Part shown: positions 1-8,191 of the stretch, piece by piece
How positions within the stretch are numbered: position 1 is the first letter of the stretch
Layout of the letters: each line of letters begins with the position of its first letter
Assembly (NCBI GenBank): GCA_008933735.1
Contig: WBUL01000001.1
Span: 154,057 to 218,056, forward strand
DNA length: 64,000 bases
Reading direction: 5' to 3'
Origin: Anaerolineae bacterium
Lineage (GTDB): Bacteria > Chloroflexota > Anaerolineae > Aggregatilineales > J027
Notes under the pieces: model-generated
Seen by the model: only the letters and a program-made list of their open reading frames with translations
Database searches by the model: none
What the model was told of the DNA's origin: nothing
Program-made: the position numbers and the translations under genes

Positions 1-616
1 CATCTGGCGACCAGGCAGCATCATAGACACCATTAGCATTGTGGGTAATCTGGTCAAGGTTCATTGTGCCAACATTCAGGAGATAGAGCTGCAAATTCCC
101 TGAACGGTCGGATTGGAAGAGAAGGTATTTCCCGTCGGGCGACCACGTGGGTGGAAAATCGGTCTTCGGATGGGAGGTGAGATTACGAATCTCTGCTCCA
201 TCGGAACGCATCCGATAAACTTCCACATTACCATCGCGGGTGGCGGCAAAAGCAATCCACTTTCCATCCGGTGACCAGACAGGTGAAAACTCATTGGCGT
301 CATCAGCGGTCAGACCCTGCAATTCTGCGCCGCCAGCCGTCATGCGATAAAGATTGATCCCATCCCCTTCATAGGCTTCAAACAGGATCCAGCGCCCGTC
401 CGGAGACCAGACCGGCGAAGCACTGTACAGGCCAGGCGGAGAGATACGCCGCTTCCCGGTACCATCAAAACGCATCCGATAAATGATATTCGTTCCCTGT
501 TCATAAGATGTAAAGAGAATAAACGGAGCAGATTTTTGCGAATTGTGGCGGACAAGCGTGAAAAAAGCAGCGAGAAAAAGCGAAATCGCCCCGAATATCA
601 GGAGGAAAAACCGCAT
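1..616 (-). CDS. TolB-like PD40 beta-propeller protein (3' end cut by the window)
   Basis: Reading from an ATG at 616 the frame is open to the window edge, about 205 codons. The protein begins with a short hydrophobic anchor (about residues 2-21), so it is probably exported or membrane-tethered. It then has repeated WSPDG motifs with FxS/FxA and LYRM strands, spaced about 42-45 residues, the hallmark of PD40/TolB beta-propeller blades; at least four blades are visible. The ATG overlaps the stop of the upstream epimerase (TAATG), indicating translational coupling and membership in the minus-strand operon that starts at 4095. Propellers of this type bind proteins or sugars; the ligand cannot be deduced. 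The C-terminus lies outside the window. Confidence 0.85.
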   Translation of the reverse strand, partial: MRFFLLIFGAISLFLAAFFTLVRHNSQKSAPFILFTSYEQGTNIIYRMRFDGTGKRRISPPGLYSASPVWSPDGRWILFEAYEGDGINLYRMTAGGAELQGLTADDANEFSPVWSPDGKWIAFAATRDGNVEVYRMRSDGAEIRNLTSHPKTDFPPTWSPDGKYLLFQSDRSGNLQLYLLNVGTMNLDQITHNANGVYDAAWSPD

Positions 617-1599
617 TAAATCACACCCTGCGCTTTGTACCATGCGTAGGTATCGCGGATGCTCTGCACGATGGTGATTTCAGGCTCGTGCAGTTCCCGG
701 TGCGCTTTACGACAGTCAAAATAGATATGACGGCGGCTGAGGCGCAGTTGATTCCCCTCGGCAGGGATTTCCAGACCGAGCGCCCGCCCCCAATCCACCA
801 GTTTTGCTGCCACCGGAATAACTTCCGGCGGGGCAGGAATCACAGGCAGCTTTGCGCCAATGACCGCTGTGATCAATTTCCACAGCGCCTTGTGGGTCAA
901 ATCCACCGCGCCCAGCAGGTAACGTTCCCCCGTGCGGCCCTTTTCCGCAGCGGCAAGATGGGATTTGGCTACATCGCGCACGTCAATATAGGTTGTCCCA
1001 CCTGCCTGCGGCATCACGGGCGACGTTCCCCGTGCCAGTTCCACCACAAGGGAGCCGGAAATCAGATTTAAATCACCGGGACCTAGGATCACCGCCGGAT
1101 TCAAAATCACGCAGTCAAGACCGCGCCGGATGGCTTTGTAGACTTCTGCTTCAGCTAAAAATTTGCTGTGCCCATAGGGAGAAAGTTTGGGGTCAATATT
1201 AAAATAGGTATCCTCATGGGCAGATCGCCCGCCTCCCCAATATCCAACGGCGGCAGCGCTGCTAGTGAAGATAAACCGCTTCACACCTGCCTGCTCCGCC
1301 GCCAGAAGCAGATTCCGTGTACCATCGACATTTGTTTTGTAAATCTCGGCTTTGCTGCTGCGCCAGTATTCAGAAACTGCCGCTGTATGTATCACCCAAT
1401 CGATACCCTTTAGATGACGAATCAGCTCATCTACTTCGAACAGGCTGCCTACGGCATGAGATACCTCCAGACCCTGAAGGGCATCTAGTTTGCTGGTGGA
1501 ACGTCGCAAAACCCGCACAGAATGCCCATTGTCAAGCATCACCCGTGCGATATGTGACCCCACGAATCCGGTTGCCCCGGTGATAAAAACATTAACCAT
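616..1599 (-). CDS. NAD(P)-dependent epimerase/reductase, HpnA/dihydroflavonol-reductase-like
   Basis: 327 residues with an extended-SDR architecture. The N-terminal Rossmann glycine motif GATGFVG is at residues 8-14, an NVDGTRNLL helix near 90, and the YGHSK (YxxxK) catalytic pair near residue 140. The NPAVILGPGD segment and overall length match the subfamily containing hopanoid-associated sugar epimerase HpnA and dihydroflavonol reductases. The likely reaction is an NAD(P)-dependent redox or epimerisation step on a nucleotide sugar or lipid-linked sugar; the exact substrate is unknown. It sits 28 bp after a response regulator and its stop overlaps the start of the propeller gene. The upstream glycosyltransferase in the same operon fits a role in glycan or glycolipid metabolism. 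No hopanoid cyclase is visible, so the HpnA label stays tentative. Confidence 0.85.
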   Translation of the reverse strand: MVNVFITGATGFVGSHIARVMLDNGHSVRVLRRSTSKLDALQGLEVSHAVGSLFEVDELIRHLKGIDWVIHTAAVSEYWRSSKAEIYKTNVDGTRNLLLAAEQAGVKRFIFTSSAAAVGYWGGGRSAHEDTYFNIDPKLSPYGHSKFLAEAEVYKAIRRGLDCVILNPAVILGPGDLNLISGSLVVELARGTSPVMPQAGGTTYIDVRDVAKSHLAAAEKGRTGERYLLGAVDLTHKALWKLITAVIGAKLPVIPAPPEVIPVAAKLVDWGRALGLEIPAEGNQLRLSRRHIYFDCRKAHRELHEPEITIVQSIRDTYAWYKAQGVI

Positions 1600-1627
1600 A
1601 CAGTATACTTCTGCCAGAGGGCCCTAT

Positions 1628-2353
1628 TTATGAATGACTGCTTCGATCCTGCTTCAGTTTGTCATCAATGGTACTCAGAGACAGCGCCGTAAAACGCATA
1701 AAGGCACGCTCCTGTGGGCTCAATTCTTTTGGATATTCGGTTTCATCGTTGGCTTCAAGAATGCTGTAGCCTTCTTTGATATATGTGCGAATCGTATGCG
1801 GACTCAGGCCCATTTCATCTGCCGCCAATTCAGCACTCATCCCTTCCACCACACACAGCATCAGTGCCTGCCTCACCCGATCTGTCAGTTCAGGGTAGTC
1901 GCGTCCGATAGGCAAAACAGCGGCGTCGGGGAAGATATTGGAGGTGTGCTGAGTCACAATAAAATCATAATCCTGCGCCCAGACGACCATCCACGAAATT
2001 TGCAGGCTGACATCCTCTTTCAGAACATACCCCTTTGCGCCGGCACGACGCACTTCACGCGCGATATTCTCATCCTGAGTAATCGCCATCACGATGATTT
2101 CCGGGCTGCAAATATTCATCAGCTTTGTGACATGCTGATAAGCCAGTTCCGGGGTAGGCAGCAGCACCGCGTCCAGTAAAATGACTTCGGGGTATTCCAA
2201 TTCAGGCAGTTCCGACAGCGTTTCATATGCCTGTTCCAGACTTGGGAGCATGTGCTTCACACGAGTACGCCGATCCCACGCGAGATAACTGTTAATCGCG
2301 TGGCGTGCGTAAAAATCGGACTCGATAATCATGACTCTTAGACTTTTGAACAT
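1628..2353 (-). CDS. Response regulator-like protein with receiver and HTH domains
   Basis: About 241 residues. A CheY-like receiver domain (residues 5-125) has the phospho-acceptor Asp in LLDAVLL (about D61) and the conserved Lys in KGYVLKED. The usual paired acidic residues after strand 1 read ESD rather than DD. A LuxR/sigma-4-like helix-turn-helix lies near 160-205 (SAELAADEMGLSPHTIRTYI), followed by a short extra segment not typical of NarL proteins. Three consecutive ATGs occur at 2359, 2356 and 2353. The AAGGA ribosome-binding site best fits the third, so I chose 2353. The gene follows the DUF3891 gene by a few bases. No histidine kinase is adjacent, so it is an orphan regulator. Confidence 0.85.
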   Translation of the reverse strand: MFKSLRVMIIESDFYARHAINSYLAWDRRTRVKHMLPSLEQAYETLSELPELEYPEVILLDAVLLPTPELAYQHVTKLMNICSPEIIVMAITQDENIAREVRRAGAKGYVLKEDVSLQISWMVVWAQDYDFIVTQHTSNIFPDAAVLPIGRDYPELTDRVRQALMLCVVEGMSAELAADEMGLSPHTIRTYIKEGYSILEANDETEYPKELSPQERAFMRFTALSLSTIDDKLKQDRSSHS

Positions 2354-2365
2354 CATCATGTCCTT

Positions 2366-3118
2366 CTACTCTTTCGGTAGAATACGGACGGTATATGGCT
2401 GCAAACGTGTAGAATCATACCTGCTTTGAAGCTGCGGCTCGTCCTCAAAAGTCTGCTGGTCAAGATAGCGCCCTTCGATCTGAAGGGTCACTTCATTCAC
2501 CACAAAAGGCCAGGGGCTAACCAACACAACTCCCTCCGGCGTCACTTCCAGAGACAGCGTATGTGGCAAACCCGCTTTGATTTGATGCGGTGGACGTGGA
2601 CTCCCCATACACAGCAACAGCGAGAGCCAATCCCACGCTTGCAGTCTAGCTAAATTTTGCTCCAACGCGTCGTTTTCTACAAGCCTGCCATACGTGGGGA
2701 TCAACTCATTTTGTAAATTTGATTGGAAATTTCTCTGCTGCTGAATAAACGCCTGGATATGGGCGGCATTTTCAGGCGAGTCGACCCCACCCCGCAAGCG
2801 CCTTTCGTAAAGACTGGAAGCGTGCAGGCTGACCATGAGCCCTGCATAGCGATTTGCGCCCAGTACCCGGTCGATACTGCGCCGCCAGACCACAAAATGG
2901 TCGTCCAGCTTCAGTTCCGTAAAAGTACACGGCTGGCGATAAGCGTTAAGCTGCGGGGCGGCATCGCGTTCCTGCCATCCCGCGTCATGGATATATGCCG
3001 CAAGAATCAGTTCATGGGGCAGCAGGCTGTTCCACCACTGCGCCAACTGACCACACAAAAAAGCATGATTCTGCTGGGTAAACAGCCACAGGCCGCTTTC
3101 GACTTCACGCCGAATCAC
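2366..3118 (-). CDS. DUF3891 family protein
   Basis: About 250 residues from a GTG start. The N-terminal part (VIRREVESG, FTQQNHAFLCGQLA, then AAYIHDAGW) resembles DUF3891 proteins, an uncharacterised family with His/Asp motifs reminiscent of HD-type hydrolases. The HDAGW segment could be a metal or substrate site, but no activity is established. The frame stays open upstream to 3238, which would overlap the glycosyltransferase by over 120 bp. The GTG at 3118 overlaps that gene's TGA as GTGA and is the better start. It is translationally coupled to the glycosyltransferase and followed by the response regulator. Confidence 0.8.
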   Translation of the reverse strand: MIRREVESGLWLFTQQNHAFLCGQLAQWWNSLLPHELILAAYIHDAGWQERDAAPQLNAYRQPCTFTELKLDDHFVVWRRSIDRVLGANRYAGLMVSLHASSLYERRLRGGVDSPENAAHIQAFIQQQRNFQSNLQNELIPTYGRLVENDALEQNLARLQAWDWLSLLLCMGSPRPPHQIKAGLPHTLSLEVTPEGVVLVSPWPFVVNEVTLQIEGRYLDQQTFEDEPQLQSRYDSTRLQPYTVRILPKE

Positions 3119-4095
3119 AGTTGCTTCCAATCCGGAGGGTGATTTTTCAACCGCCAGCGCCATCCAATAGGATAACCCAGCATTTTGGCAAAATCCCCTA
3201 CGATGCGAATCACAAGGACCCAGAATACCGCCTGCCATTTGCCAGGAAAATCAAGCTGCGTCCATAACACGGGCAGGCGGCGATATGGCTGCTGTAAATA
3301 GACCGCCCCGCCCAACAGGTAAAATAGCCCAAAGGTCAGATGCACTTTTTGCATCAACGCAGCTAAGATTGGAATCAGTAGGAGGTAGGTCACATAGCGT
3401 GCAGCATGACGTTTGCGCCACAAATCGGCTTTACCATCGCCCCGCGCATACAGGAAGTACTGCTTAAAAAAAGCTCGCAGCGAGGTGCGTGGTTTGAAAT
3501 ACACAACGGCCTCCGGCACAAAAACAAAGCTGCCGACCGCCGTTCTGAGGCGCAAATCAAGAATCAGGTCTTCACAATAATCAAGCCACTCCGGGTATCC
3601 GCCGACTGCTTCCCAGCAGGATTTTCGGAACGCGATACTGCGACTGGAAGGCAAAAAAGTATCAGGATTTATTTCATTGACCTGCGGCAGAACGGCTGCG
3701 CTCATAGCAACTTCAAACGGGCTGTGAGGGTCAGGATCAGGCAGGAAGAAGCCGGCGACGACACTTGTTTCCGGGTTGTCATAGAAAGGTGCTGTGATCT
3801 GGTCAAACCATTCCGGAATCAGCCGCACCCCGGCATCGGTAGCCACGATCACCTCTCCCTGGGCGGCTTGAATCGCCAGATTTCGGCCCCGGCTGATGTT
3901 GCAACCTTGTTCTTGTAACAGTATGATAGGCAGTTTCGACTGGTAACGCTGGATGACAGCACAGGTATCATCCTGGCTTCCACCGTCTACAATCACAATT
4001 TCGTCGGGCAGATGAGTCTGTTCAAGCAGAGAATCAAGAAGGGCATGAATCGAGCTCGCCTCATTATAGACAGTCAGGATTAAGGAAAAAAACAT
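3115..4095 (-). CDS. Family 2 glycosyltransferase with C-terminal membrane segments
   Basis: About 326 residues from the ATG at 4095. The protein opens with a GT-A/GT2 fold: FSLILTVYNEASS at the N-terminus, DEIVIVDGGSQDDT, then ATDAGVRL (the DxD-like metal/nucleotide-sugar site). Near residue 180 SRSIAFRKSCWEAVGGYPEWL is the acceptor-side motif, followed by YCEDLILDLRL. The last 100 residues have hydrophobic stretches (YVTYLLLIPILAALM, FWVLVIRIVGDF) that probably anchor it in the membrane. An earlier ATG at 4224 would add 43 residues unlike the family and would overlap the divergent AAA+ gene, so it was not used. It is the first gene of the minus-strand operon. Donor and acceptor sugars are unknown. 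Confidence 0.85.
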   Translation of the reverse strand: MFFSLILTVYNEASSIHALLDSLLEQTHLPDEIVIVDGGSQDDTCAVIQRYQSKLPIILLQEQGCNISRGRNLAIQAAQGEVIVATDAGVRLIPEWFDQITAPFYDNPETSVVAGFFLPDPDPHSPFEVAMSAAVLPQVNEINPDTFLPSSRSIAFRKSCWEAVGGYPEWLDYCEDLILDLRLRTAVGSFVFVPEAVVYFKPRTSLRAFFKQYFLYARGDGKADLWRKRHAARYVTYLLLIPILAALMQKVHLTFGLFYLLGGAVYLQQPYRRLPVLWTQLDFPGKWQAVFWVLVIRIVGDFAKMLGYPIGWRWRLKNHPPDWKQL

Positions 4096-4190
4096 TTTAC
4101 TGATTCTATATAGCTTACCCAATAGCGTAAGAGTACAATGAAATGTTAGTAACAAGCCAGCCTGAAGTTTAATCAAGAAGGACTGATTGT

Positions 4191-5498
4191 ATGAAATGGA
4201 CAATGCGCTACGAAACCCTGACACGATGGGCGAAGGAAGAATGGGAAAAGCGCAATCCCGATACGCCCTACCAAGTGCTGTGGGCTTCGGATTCCTGCGG
4301 GAATCAGCTTGCCCATCGGCGCATTCGTCCAGGCCGAAGCATGAAGGGCAACGCCAGGTATATCACACAGGTGGCGCTTGAATGCCCGGAAATCGTGCAA
4401 ATCAGCGAGTATGTCATCCCACGTACCAAACCCATGTTAGGAGAAAGCGTGGGAGCATATTCTTTCCGGTTTCAGAAAGGCAGCCAGGAATTTGAGGTGC
4501 TGTACGCGGCAACCTACTATCGCGATGATGACCCAAATATCATTGCGATTGCGATTGTGCCGGAAGTGCATCTGGAAACCTGGGTGTCGTTTGAACAGCT
4601 TTGCAATGAAGTTGTTCGCCGCCCCAGCCGTCGTCAGGATGTGTATATTATTGGGGGGACCAATACCCATTTCAAACCGAATGTCGATTGGGATGATGTG
4701 GTGCTGCATGAAGAACTGAAAGAAGATTTGCGGCTGGATATGGAATCCTTTTTCAAGAACGGAGTGCCAATTTATAAGGAACTCAACCTGGCTCCGTTCC
4801 GCAAGCTCCTGCTGGTTGGCCCGCCAGGAACAGGTAAAACCATGCTCTGTGCGGCGATGGCGAATCTCGCGCTCAAGAAACGCCGCGTCGTAGTCTATGT
4901 CTCTGGTGCGGACGAAGATGGGGCATCATTCCACAAAATTCACCATGCGCTGAATGTGGTCGCAAATGCAGGCTACCCGGTGCTGTTGATTGTGGAAGAA
5001 ATCGATGTTTATCTGCGGAAAGAGGACAAAGCACGAATTCTGAATGTGCTGGATGGGTTGGAATCGCCGAATAATCCTAAAGGAGCGCTGCTGCTGGCGA
5101 CCACCAATTATCCGGAAGTCATTGACGAGCGCATTTCCAAACGTCCTGGACGTTTGGATCGCATCTTTGTGATTCCGCCGATTGAAGACAGAGAACTGGC
5201 AGAAGCGATGCTCCAGCGGTATATGGGCCCACAGTGGCAAAAAGATCACGCCGAAGTGGTACCGCGCCTGATTGATCAGACGGGTGCGTTTGTCCGTGAG
5301 GTCGCGCTTCATGCTCGAATGCTGGCAGCGCACAATCAAAAAACCATTGTTACCCGCGAAATGCTTGACCAGTCGGTGGACGCCCTCTCGAATCAGCTTG
5401 CGGCAGGTGACGATCTGATGCCGCGCCGCAAGGTCGGTTTTTCAACCAAGCGGAAAAACGGCTATGCGGGCCTGGTTCCCGTTGAAGATACGAACTAG
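4191..5498 (+). CDS. AAA+ ATPase with variant Walker B
   Basis: 435 residues. An N-terminal domain of about 180 residues without a recognised family precedes a single AAA+ module. Walker A GPPGTGKT is at residues 210-217. The Walker B strand reads LLIVEEID at 266-272, so the usual Asp-Glu pair is Glu-Glu (E269-E270). Sensor 1 (LLATTNYPE) and the arginine-finger region (SKRPGRLDR) are present, as in FtsH/Cdc48/Bcs1-type proteins. The ATG at 4191 is preceded by AAGGA at suitable spacing. It is monocistronic, with its own terminator at 5503-5534, and divergent from the GT2 operon. The catalytic Glu is kept, so hydrolysis is plausible. Substrate or partner is unknown; there is no protease domain. 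Confidence 0.88.
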   Translation: MKWTMRYETLTRWAKEEWEKRNPDTPYQVLWASDSCGNQLAHRRIRPGRSMKGNARYITQVALECPEIVQISEYVIPRTKPMLGESVGAYSFRFQKGSQEFEVLYAATYYRDDDPNIIAIAIVPEVHLETWVSFEQLCNEVVRRPSRRQDVYIIGGTNTHFKPNVDWDDVVLHEELKEDLRLDMESFFKNGVPIYKELNLAPFRKLLLVGPPGTGKTMLCAAMANLALKKRRVVVYVSGADEDGASFHKIHHALNVVANAGYPVLLIVEEIDVYLRKEDKARILNVLDGLESPNNPKGALLLATTNYPEVIDERISKRPGRLDRIFVIPPIEDRELAEAMLQRYMGPQWQKDHAEVVPRLIDQTGAFVREVALHARMLAAHNQKTIVTREMLDQSVDALSNQLAAGDDLMPRRKVGFSTKRKNGYAGLVPVEDTN

Positions 5499-5502
5499 CT
5501 GG

Positions 5503-5534
5503 AAAAACTTCCACTGATCGCGGTGGAAGTTTTT
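5503..5534. terminator. Bidirectional intrinsic terminator between convergent genes
   Basis: A perfect 12-bp stem (AAAAACTTCCAC / GTGGAAGTTTTT) with an 8-nt loop, flanked by A and T runs on both sides. It lies 4 bp after the AAA+ stop and a few bases from the stop of the convergent response regulator, so it can end both transcripts. Confidence 0.9.
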
Positions 5535-5537
5535 ATT

Positions 5538-6206
5538 TTATTCCTCCTCCGGTGGGGCATACCGGTCAATGTGGTTTTTGACCGCCAAAACAGCCGCTTC
5601 TGCCCGATTGGACACCCCAAGCTTACTCAGAATATTACCGACGTAATTTCGTACTGTGCCCTCCCCAAGATACAGCTTCTGGGCGATTTCACGGTTGGTT
5701 TGGCCTTCAACCATCAGCGCCAGAATCCGCATTTCCTGGGGAGTAAGCTCAGAAAAAACAGATGCTTCTTTCACCTCAGCCGCCTGGCGCACATCGTCCA
5801 GCAGGACTTTGGTCATCGCCGGATCAACAACGGCTTCGCCCTGAGACACTGCACGAATGTCTTCAATCAACTTTTTGTTGCCGACTCGTTTCAGCACATA
5901 GCCCACCGCACCGGCGCGGACAGCTTCGCGCACGAGTTCATCTTCAGCGTAGGAGGTGAGCATGATAACTTTTGTTTGGGGCAGCTCTTTCATGATTTGC
6001 TCACAGGCTTCAATACCAGACATTCCACCAGGCAGGCGTATATCCATCACCACCACATCCGGGGTATGGGTCTTGGCCTGTCGGATGGCGTCTGTACCAT
6101 TTTCAGCCTCGCCAACCACAACAAAATCGCCTTCGTTTTCCAGAAGGGCTTTCAACCCGGCTCTCACTACCGCATGATCGTCCACCAGAACAATACGAAT
6201 AGACAC
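5538..6206 (-). CDS. NarL/FixJ-family response regulator
   Basis: 222 residues. The receiver domain (1-120) has the acidic pair D9/D10, phospho-acceptor D55 in VVVMDIRLPG, a conserved Ser/Thr in MLTS and Lys in GYVLK. A LuxR-type HTH occupies about 150-210 (LTPQEMRILALMVEGQTNREIAQKL and GTVRNYV). It is the LiaR/DevR type of transcription factor. The start is GTG at 6206 behind an AGGAG; no in-frame ATG fits better. It is divergent from a GAF/HisKA_3 histidine kinase 73 bp away, its likely cognate partner. Confidence 0.93.
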   Translation of the reverse strand: MSIRIVLVDDHAVVRAGLKALLENEGDFVVVGEAENGTDAIRQAKTHTPDVVVMDIRLPGGMSGIEACEQIMKELPQTKVIMLTSYAEDELVREAVRAGAVGYVLKRVGNKKLIEDIRAVSQGEAVVDPAMTKVLLDDVRQAAEVKEASVFSELTPQEMRILALMVEGQTNREIAQKLYLGEGTVRNYVGNILSKLGVSNRAEAAVLAVKNHIDRYAPPEEE

Positions 6207-6279
6207 ACACCACTCCTATTATTTTTAAGACATTGTACAATTATCAGAATGAAATTATAGCATCGGAGTTTGAGATACG

Positions 6280-7431
6280 GTGAGTGCTTCTGAATCAGAA
6301 ATGCTAACTGCCCTTCACGAGGCTACGCTGGCAATAGCCGATGGCATCAGCCTGCCCCGTACTTTGCAGCGCATTGCAGATACCGCACGGGTCATTGTCA
6401 AAACAAAATTTGCGGCCCTGGGTGTCATCGAAGCTGAAGGTGGGCAGTACGTTCTCAAGCAGTTCATCACCTCTGGTCTGTCAGCCAATGCGGTTCGCAA
6501 AATTGCCCACGAACCCATCGGACGCGGTCTGCTGGGAGATATTTTTACCAGTGACGGGCCTATCAATGTAAAGAACATTCATGAAGACCCACGCGCCACA
6601 GGGTTTGTCAGCGGGCATCCTGTCATGACAACTTTTCTCGGCGTGCCGATCAAATATCGGGGCAAGCAGTTGGGCAATCTGTACCTGTGTGATCGCCTTG
6701 ACGGGCAGCCTTTTGATGACAACGATGAGCAGATGATTTCCTTGCTGGCTTCTCATGCAGCGATTGCGATTGAAAATGCCCGCCTGCATGAAGAATTACA
6801 GACCATTGCGCTTCGCAGCGAACGGGATCGCATCGGGATGGAACTGCACGACGGGGTAATTCAGTCGATTTATGCGGTCGGTATGAAACTGGAAATCCTG
6901 CGTATCCACTTTGAATTTTCCTCTGAACATGAACGCCAGTATCAGAGCATCCTATCAGATTTAAATCAAATCATCGAGGACATCCGCTCTTATATCCGTA
7001 ATTTGCTGTCCGCGCGTGATGAGCAAGCCACACTCAAACAAAAAATTGAAAATCTGGTGGCACATTTTCAGGATTTTTCCGGCGTACATGTGAATGTCAA
7101 TGTCGCGGACGAACTCCCCCTGTTGACTGATATCCAGCGCCACAACATGATGCAAATTCTACGGGAGGCGCTGGCGAACGTAGCTAAACATGCTCACGCC
7201 AGCAAAGTTGACCTGACGATCACTGAAAAAGAGAAAGAAATCCGCCTCGTGGTGTCCGATGATGGTAAAGGATTCGATCCCATCATTATCGACAGCGAAC
7301 GCAGCCAGTTTGGGCTCCGCAACATGGAGCAACGCGCTAGACGGATTAACAGCCGCCTGCAAATCCAAAGCAATCCGGGCATTGGCACCACTATTATCCT
7401 GCAAATCCCGACATCACTGGGCTTCAGCTAA
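6280..7431 (+). CDS. GAF-domain sensor histidine kinase, NarL family (HisKA_3)
   Basis: 383 residues from GTG. A single GAF domain (about 20-165) is followed by a HisKA_3 dimerisation domain with phospho-acceptor H190 in [10 protein letters not shown]. The HATPase_c domain (about 280-380) shows an N-box ([12 protein letters not shown]), DDGKGFD and [10 protein letters not shown]. There are no membrane segments, so it is a cytoplasmic sensor. The GAF domain probably binds a small ligand or cofactor, but the residues visible do not say whether it is haem. The architecture is like DevS/LiaS-type kinases. It is divergent from the NarL regulator and its last codon overlaps the convergent ABC ATPase gene by 4 bp. 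Confidence 0.92.
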   Translation: MSASESEMLTALHEATLAIADGISLPRTLQRIADTARVIVKTKFAALGVIEAEGGQYVLKQFITSGLSANAVRKIAHEPIGRGLLGDIFTSDGPINVKNIHEDPRATGFVSGHPVMTTFLGVPIKYRGKQLGNLYLCDRLDGQPFDDNDEQMISLLASHAAIAIENARLHEELQTIALRSERDRIGMELHDGVIQSIYAVGMKLEILRIHFEFSSEHERQYQSILSDLNQIIEDIRSYIRNLLSARDEQATLKQKIENLVAHFQDFSGVHVNVNVADELPLLTDIQRHNMMQILREALANVAKHAHASKVDLTITEKEKEIRLVVSDDGKGFDPIIIDSERSQFGLRNMEQRARRINSRLQIQSNPGIGTTIILQIPTSLGFS

Positions 7432-8177
7432 TGCTTAATGATCTTGCTCAGGAAGGCTTTGGTACGTTCAGACTTCGGATTTTCAAACAGTTCGTCCGGC
7501 ACATTTTCTTCGACAATATAGCCCTCATCCATGATAATAATCCGGTCAGCCGCAGCACGGGCAAAACCCATTTCGTGCGACACTACGACCATGGTCATCC
7601 CCTCTTTTGCCAGTTCTAACATCACATCCAGCACCTCTTTAATCATTTCCGGATCCAGCGCCGAAGTCGGTTCATCGAACAGCATAATCTTGGGATCCAT
7701 AGCCAATGCTCGCGCAATCGCAACACGCTGCTGCTGTCCGCCGGAAAGCTGACTCGGATAGGAGGACTCTTTATCGTGAATCCCAACTTTTTTCAGCAGC
7801 CCACGGGCTTTTTCTACCGCTTCGTCACGGCCTCGTTTACGCACCACACGCTGCGCCAGCATGAGATTTTCCAGGGCGGTTTTGTGCGGGAATAAATTGA
7901 AACTCTGGAAGACCATCCCGACTTCAGCGCGAACCTTGTTGATATTTTTTGCCCCGCTGAGAGGAATCCCATCGACCGTGATGCTGCCCCGATCAATCGT
8001 TTCTAACCGGTTGATACAGCGCAGCAGGGTACTTTTCCCTGAACCACTGGGGCCAATGACCGTCACCACTTCGCCAGGCATAATCTGAAGGGATACCCCC
8101 TTCAGCGCGTGGAATTTGCCCCGCGAGGTATTAAAAAATTTGTGTACATCCTGGATCATGATGATAGGGTCAGTCAT
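7428..8177 (-). CDS. Polar amino-acid ABC transporter ATPase (GlnQ/HisP type)
   Basis: 249 residues, the usual length for GlnQ/ArtP/HisP ATPases. Walker A is GPSGSGKST near residue 39, the Q-loop is [10 protein letters not shown], the signature is [16 protein letters not shown], Walker B is [12 protein letters not shown] and the switch His is in [10 protein letters not shown]. It powers uptake of polar amino acids through the permease encoded 14 bp upstream, with the binding protein at 10299-11462. All three genes are in transcription order binding protein, permease, ATPase. Confidence 0.95.
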   Translation of the reverse strand: MTDPIIMIQDVHKFFNTSRGKFHALKGVSLQIMPGEVVTVIGPSGSGKSTLLRCINRLETIDRGSITVDGIPLSGAKNINKVRAEVGMVFQSFNLFPHKTALENLMLAQRVVRKRGRDEAVEKARGLLKKVGIHDKESSYPSQLSGGQQQRVAIARALAMDPKIMLFDEPTSALDPEMIKEVLDVMLELAKEGMTMVVVSHEMGFARAAADRIIIMDEGYIVEENVPDELFENPKSERTKAFLSKIIKH

Positions 8178-8191
8178 TTTTGGAATACTCC

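Noticed and set aside
5523-6260. A 245-codon plus-strand open frame opposite the NarL regulator
   Set aside because: It overlaps the terminator and the regulator completely; His/Phe-rich composition is typical of antisense translation.
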